From Myxococcales bacterium (lineage in GTDB: Bacteria > Myxococcota_A > Polyangia > Polyangiales > Houyiibacteriaceae): a DNA stretch of 10,786 bases. The notes beneath the pieces were generated by a model. The model worked only from the letters and a program-made list of their open reading frames with translations, made no database searches and had not been told where the DNA came from. The stretch spans positions 1-10,786 of the forward strand of contig JABDJF010000581.1 of assembly GCA_013002645.1 (NCBI GenBank), read 5' to 3'. How positions within the stretch are numbered: position 1 is the stretch's first letter; every line of letters begins with the position of its first letter. Below are positions 7,203 through 10,786 of the stretch, in pieces. The position numbers and the translations under genes are program-made.

Positions 7203-9623
7203 ATGCTGCGGTTCCTCAGCGAGCGACGCGTATGGGTGGTCGCGGCCTTCGTCACGTTCGCCCTCGTGCTTGGCCTTTGGCGCTGGGGGATGCACCAGGT
7301 TCCTGGCCGCGCCGCGGAGCTAATCGAGGGGCGCCTCGGCGTCGATGCTCAGATCGAAGAGGCGCATTTGTCATTCGGCGGCGTCGGGCTCCGGGGCGTC
7401 GAGCTGCGAGGTCGGCACGGCGGCCTCGTCGCCCGCATCGAGCGTGTAGAGGTGCGGATGAGTCTCTTCCGCGCCCTGTTCGAGGGTGCGAGATCGGTTC
7501 GCGCTTTGTCGGCGCAGGGCCTCGAGGTGATTCTCGACCTCAGTCATGAAGGCTTCGCGGACTCCGTCGCGGAGCTCAAACAAAGCAGCCCCCTTGCCAA
7601 ACCGCCTTCAGCACCAGGCAGCAGCCATGGCAAGGGAAGGACGTACGGTCTCGACGGGGTGACCGTTCGTGTGATCGATGCCGACGGGCCGCTCGCATGG
7701 ATCGACGATGTTAGCCTGCGCAAGGACGGTGATGACATGTTGGGCGGCGCGGGCGACGCGCTCCTGGGCGAACGAAGTGGGGATCACGCAACGATAGGGC
7801 CTTCTAAGGTAGAGCTGAGACGCAGCGACGGAGCCTGGAGACTCCGCGAGCTCGAGATCCAAGGCGCGAGCGTTCGCTCTCTTCGTAATGGCGACGAGCG
7901 GTCGAGAGCTCTCGCAACGCGTCTCCGAGACGCGATGAGTCAGCTTCGCGGCTCGCCAAGCGGCTCCGAGACCGAGACCGGGACCGAGACTGGGACCGAG
8001 ACTGGGACCGAGACTGAGACCGGGACCGTGAGCGCGCCGTTCCGTCCCGTTGCCCCTCCGACCGGCGCTCGCCTCTTCGCACGCTTGACCCCGGATGCCG
8101 TCGTCGACGTGACCGGCGTTCAAATCGAAAGCAGAACCCCTGCAGGCCACGTCGAAAGGATTCGTGACTTCGGCTGGTCGCTGAACGGAGCAGAAAACGG
8201 ATGGTACCGTGTCGTGGTCAGCGGGCAGACCTCAAACGATGGAAGCTTGAAAGTCGACCTCAGCGTCATGCCCAGGGAGGCCCGCGCCGAGGGGCGAATC
8301 GAGCTTCGCAGAATCTCACTCGCGGTCGTCGCACCGTTTGTTCCTGAGGTTCCCTTCTACGACGACGAGATAGGTACGCTGAACGCCGAGCTCGAGCTCA
8401 CCGCCAGCTCGCCCCAACAGATCAGCATCGAAGGACGCCTGCGGGTGCGCGGGCTCGCCCTGAGCTCCGAGCGGATCGCAGCGGAGCCGGTCGACAACAT
8501 CAACATGGATATCAAAGGAAAAGGCAGTTGGTACCCCGCCGAGCGCCTCCTCGAAGTAGAGCGGGGCGAGGTCCGCATGGGCAAGGTAGGCGTGCTCATC
8601 GACGGCGAGCTCGAACGAAGCTCGGAGCACTATCGAGTCGACCTCACCGCGAAGCTTCCACCGACGCCGTGCAATGACGTGGTCGCAGGAATCCCGGAGG
8701 ACGTCTTGGGATCGCTTACCCGCTTCCAATGGTCCGGCAATTGGAGTGCGGTGGCGCAAGTTTCGCTCGATTCGAGGGAGCTCGAAGCTGCCGAGCTGTC
8801 GATTCGGGTTCGAAATCTCTGCCAGTTCGAGAAGACGCCGCGTTGGGTACGGGTTGAACGGTTTCAAGGCCCTTTCCGGCACCGCGCGATTGAACCGGAC
8901 GATACCGTGTTTGAAATGCGCACCGGGCCCGGAACTCCGAACTGGGTCGCGTTCTCGGACATCAGCCCGTTCATGCCCGCAGCGGCGATCAGTCACGAAG
9001 ACGGGGGGTTCTACGAGCACGGTGGGTTTGCGCCCTGGGCGATTCGCGATGCGCTCGTGCGAAATCTGCGGGAGGGCCGCTACGTCGTAGGCGCCAGCAC
9101 GATTTCGATGCAGCTCGCCAAGAACCTCTACTTGCAGCGCGAGAAGACCATCGCGCGCAAAGCCCAAGAAGTGCTCCTCACTTGGTGGCTGGAGAACGCG
9201 CTCAACAAGGACGAGATCCTCGAGCTCTATCTCAACGTGATCGAGTACGGACCGGCTGTATACGGGTTGAGGAACGCCGCTGCCTACTACTTCGGCCGGA
9301 ATCCGATCGATCTAAGCCCAGCAGAGGCCGCCTTTCTTGCCTGCATGTTGCCGTCGCCGAAGCGCTATCACGTTTCCTATGAGCGCGGCGCGCTCAGCCG
9401 TTCGATGAAGAGCAAAATGAGGCGCCTCCTCGAGCACATGGCAAAGCGGGAACGCATCGGCCCCGAGGCGCTCGAGTACGGCTTGGCGGAGCTGGAGGAC
9501 TTCAGTTTCCGCCGCGAAGGGGACCTGCTGCCAGCCGCTCGGATACTTCCGCCGCTCGGCGCGCCCGAGTTTCCCGATCCTGAGGCGCTCGATCCGTTTG
9601 AAAGCCTATTCGTGGTCCCCTAG
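7203..9623 (+). CDS. AsmA-like/GT51 fusion: membrane-anchored peptidoglycan glycosyltransferase
   Basis: An 806-residue protein. Residues ~10-28 form one membrane anchor, so the rest should be periplasmic. Residues ~30-125 and ~330-560 look AsmA-like (beta-rich repeats, such as GVDAQIEEAHLSFGG then LRGVELRGRHGG). A Thr/Glu/Gly repeat (256-275) links them. Residues ~580-745 are a GT51 domain: HEDGGFYEHGGF with E599 as catalytic Glu, GASTISMQLAKN (630-641), RKAQE with E656, and DEILELYLNVIEYG. GT51 enzymes polymerise lipid II into glycan strands. The GT51 domain is followed by only ~60 residues, so there is no transpeptidase domain; this is a monofunctional polymerase with a large N-terminal module, unlike the ~230-residue MtgA. 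C490 and C540 could form a disulfide. ATG at 7203 lies 35 nt after dtd. The GT51 call is firm; the AsmA call rests on pattern only. Confidence 0.88.
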   Translation: MLRFLSERRVWVVAAFVTFALVLGLWRWGMHQVPGRAAELIEGRLGVDAQIEEAHLSFGGVGLRGVELRGRHGGLVARIERVEVRMSLFRALFEGARSVRALSAQGLEVILDLSHEGFADSVAELKQSSPLAKPPSAPGSSHGKGRTYGLDGVTVRVIDADGPLAWIDDVSLRKDGDDMLGGAGDALLGERSGDHATIGPSKVELRRSDGAWRLRELEIQGASVRSLRNGDERSRALATRLRDAMSQLRGSPSGSETETGTETGTETGTETETGTVSAPFRPVAPPTGARLFARLTPDAVVDVTGVQIESRTPAGHVERIRDFGWSLNGAENGWYRVVVSGQTSNDGSLKVDLSVMPREARAEGRIELRRISLAVVAPFVPEVPFYDDEIGTLNAELELTASSPQQISIEGRLRVRGLALSSERIAAEPVDNINMDIKGKGSWYPAERLLEVERGEVRMGKVGVLIDGELERSSEHYRVDLTAKLPPTPCNDVVAGIPEDVLGSLTRFQWSGNWSAVAQVSLDSRELEAAELSIRVRNLCQFEKTPRWVRVERFQGPFRHRAIEPDDTVFEMRTGPGTPNWVAFSDISPFMPAAAISHEDGGFYEHGGFAPWAIRDALVRNLREGRYVVGASTISMQLAKNLYLQREKTIARKAQEVLLTWWLENALNKDEILELYLNVIEYGPAVYGLRNAAAYYFGRNPIDLSPAEAAFLACMLPSPKRYHVSYERGALSRSMKSKMRRLLEHMAKRERIGPEALEYGLAELEDFSFRREGDLLPAARILPPLGAPEFPDPEALDPFESLFVVP
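7968..8027 (+). repeat. In-frame GAGACC/GGGACC simple repeat in the GT51 gene
   Basis: Twenty codons alternate GAG or GGG with ACC or ACT, encoding Thr-Glu and Thr-Gly pairs (residues 256-275). The basic unit is 6 nt, with a clearer 12-nt unit GGGACCGAGACT in the middle. All units are multiples of three, so gain or loss of units would change linker length without breaking the frame. The stretch is acidic, low-complexity and probably disordered between the two AsmA-like parts. Confidence 0.85.
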
Positions 9624-9764
9624 CCGCGCTTGCGTTTGAAAATTCTCGCCTCACAGGAGACGCCAACGGTCATTTATTGGGCTGACCCCAACGCTAGGGG
9701 TAAACACGTCCGGGGCGCTTGGGTCTTGGATGAATCGACCCTATTCCGGAGCGTCCGAGGGATT
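9624..9764 (+). promoter_or_regulatory. Intergenic region before the PEGA gene; weak promoter candidate
   Basis: This 141-nt gap lies between two plus-strand genes. TTGGGC (9677-9682) and TAAACA (9701-9706) are 18 nt apart and could be weak -35/-10 elements for the PEGA gene. An inverted repeat ACCCC (9685-9689) and GGGGT (9697-9701), with a 7-nt loop, sits in the spacer and could be an operator or a small hairpin. GAGG at 9757-9760 is a ribosome site 4 nt before the ATG at 9765. No terminator with a T-run was seen for the GT51 gene. Confidence 0.25.
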
Positions 9765-10786
9765 ATGCAAGGGTTGCTTGGCGTTAGTCGCTTCGTGCGG
9801 CTCATCTTGGTGCTTGGTCTGCTCGCCGTGTCTTCGACGGCGGCAGCGCAGGAGGACGCTCCGGGCGTCATCGTGATCACCGCGAGCGACGACGCGACGT
9901 CGGGAGCGGCGATTCGCATCGATGGTGAGCCCTCGGGCAACGTGCCTCTACGCAAGACGCTCACGCCGGGACGACACCTCGTGCAGGTCGGGAAGCGCGG
10001 CTTCACGACCTTCTCGAAATGGGTTGATCTCGTCGGAGGGCAGGTGTTGACGATCCCGGTGGCACTCGAGCCTGCCTCGGTGAAGACCGGTTCTCTCTTG
10101 ATCACAGCCGACGTCACCGGCCTGCCCGTGTACATCGACGGACAGCGAAGGGGTGGCACGCCTTTGGTCGTCGACGGCCTCGCCGAGGGCGAGCACATCG
10201 TGGAAATCAAGAGCCCAGGGGAGGGTTACCAGCCCTTCTCCCAGGTCGTCAGCATCAAGCCTGACCAGCGAACGACAATCGAGGCCACGATCCGACTTGC
10301 TCCCGACCTCGGCAGTCTTCGGGTCATCGCGAACGTGCCGGGTTCCATCATTCGTCTCGACGGGGTCGAGATCGGCGTCGCCCCTGCTGCCAAGGGCGGC
10401 CTCTCCCCGGGCGAGCATATCGTCACCGCTGAGGCGAGCGGATACGAAAGTGTCACGCAGACCGTCACGGTGATCGCCGGGCGCGAGCGGGTGGTTTCAC
10501 TGAGGTTCACCACTCCAAGCACGGAGATCCCCCGCATCCTCGTTCGCGCCAGTGTTCCGAATGCGACCGTCACGATCGACGGAGAGGAATATGGCAACCC
10601 GCCGATCACCATCGAGCCCGCTGACCTGGGGACGCACTCCATTGTCGTGCGAGCGCCCGGTTATCGCGAGGTGCGCCGTACCTGCTCGGTAGGCCCTAAC
10701 CGGAACTGCGAGGTCTACGCCGAGCTCAACGCGCTGGGCGTCCCGGTCCGAGTCGAGGCCAACGTGTCTAACGCACAGCTCTATGT
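9765..10786 (+). CDS. Exported multi-PEGA-domain protein (3' end beyond window)
   Basis: The first 340 residues of a protein that runs off the window without a stop. Residues 1-28 are a signal peptide: Arg10/Arg12, a hydrophobic core LILVLGLLAV (13-22) and an AAA|QE cleavage site after residue 28. Then come tandem PEGA beta-domains: about 36-102, 109-178, 183-248, 256-322, and the start of a fifth from ~325. Each has the pattern strand, then V/I-x-I/L-D-G (IRIDGEPSG, VYIDGQRRG, IRLDGVEIG, VTIDGEEYG), then PL-type turn and GEH/GTH-x-V-x-V. Repeat 4 has C307 and C315, possibly a disulfide. PEGA repeats are surface or periplasmic modules with a likely structural or binding role; no catalytic domain is visible. 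ATG at 9765 gives the signal peptide and has GAGG upstream. What lies C-terminal is unknown. Confidence 0.88.
   Translation, partial: MQGLLGVSRFVRLILVLGLLAVSSTAAAQEDAPGVIVITASDDATSGAAIRIDGEPSGNVPLRKTLTPGRHLVQVGKRGFTTFSKWVDLVGGQVLTIPVALEPASVKTGSLLITADVTGLPVYIDGQRRGGTPLVVDGLAEGEHIVEIKSPGEGYQPFSQVVSIKPDQRTTIEATIRLAPDLGSLRVIANVPGSIIRLDGVEIGVAPAAKGGLSPGEHIVTAEASGYESVTQTVTVIAGRERVVSLRFTTPSTEIPRILVRASVPNATVTIDGEEYGNPPITIEPADLGTHSIVVRAPGYREVRRTCSVGPNRNCEVYAELNALGVPVRVEANVSNAQLY

Noticed and set aside
7968..8027. Possible CRISPR-like repeat
   Set aside because: Units are 6-12 nt with no spacers and lie in frame inside a gene; it is a simple coding repeat.
9621..9765. Same reading frame open from just after the GT51 stop into the PEGA gene, suggesting a readthrough fusion at the TAG
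   Set aside because: An open run of 47 codons is expected often enough in GC-rich DNA, and the PEGA gene has its own ATG, ribosome site and signal peptide.
9674..10418. Overlapping minus-strand open frames opposite the PEGA gene
   Set aside because: The plus strand encodes a signal peptide and regular PEGA repeats here; the minus frames are low-complexity shadows with no family signal.

Overview
The window is GC-rich bacterial DNA with tightly packed, often overlapping genes and mixed ATG/GTG starts. Hexapeptide and DegT sugar-nucleotide enzymes, a TldD/TldE pair, an AsmA-like/GT51 envelope protein and a secreted multi-PEGA protein together suggest a Gram-negative, possibly of the Myxococcota/deltaproteobacterial type. 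That placement is inferred from gene content and codon style; there is no marker RNA to confirm it. No tRNA, rRNA, CRISPR array, insertion sequence or phage gene was seen.

Region 1 (about 1-2065, plus strand) is the end of a nucleotide-sugar cluster of the Wbp/Wlb type, which makes UDP-2,3-diacetamido-2,3-dideoxy-uronic acids for O-antigen or other surface glycans. It holds a drastically shortened Gfo/Idh/MocA dehydrogenase (WlbA/WbpB-like), a left-handed beta-helix N-acetyltransferase (WlbB/WbpD-like) with a four-cysteine tail, and a PLP aminotransferase (WlbC/WbpE-like). The three genes overlap each other by 1 and 8 nt, so they form one transcription unit. The dehydrogenase keeps only the start of its Rossmann fold and its last ~25 residues, so the oxidation step that feeds the aminotransferase cannot be made by this copy.

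Region 2 (2110-4931, plus) is a tldD-tldE pair with a 1-nt overlap. TldD carries the HExxxH metal site and TldE lacks it, as expected for the heterodimeric peptidase. No obvious peptide substrate gene lies beside them.

Region 3 (4974-6652, minus) is coaE (last step of coenzyme A synthesis) followed by an SDR-type protein coupled to it through a TAGTG overlap. The SDR protein has lost the expected YxxxK dyad and has a weakened glycine motif. It converges on tldE with a small hairpin between the two stops.

Region 4 (6718-9623, plus) is dtd (D-aminoacyl-tRNA deacylase) and then an 806-residue membrane-anchored protein joining AsmA-like sequence to a GT51 peptidoglycan glycosyltransferase domain, with a Glu-Thr-Gly simple repeat inside it. 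Region 5 (9765 to the window end, plus) is the first 340 residues of an exported protein with at least four PEGA repeats; it continues beyond the window.

I found no clearly new multi-gene system. The best leads are the internally deleted dehydrogenase, the SDR without its catalytic dyad, and the AsmA-GT51 fusion.
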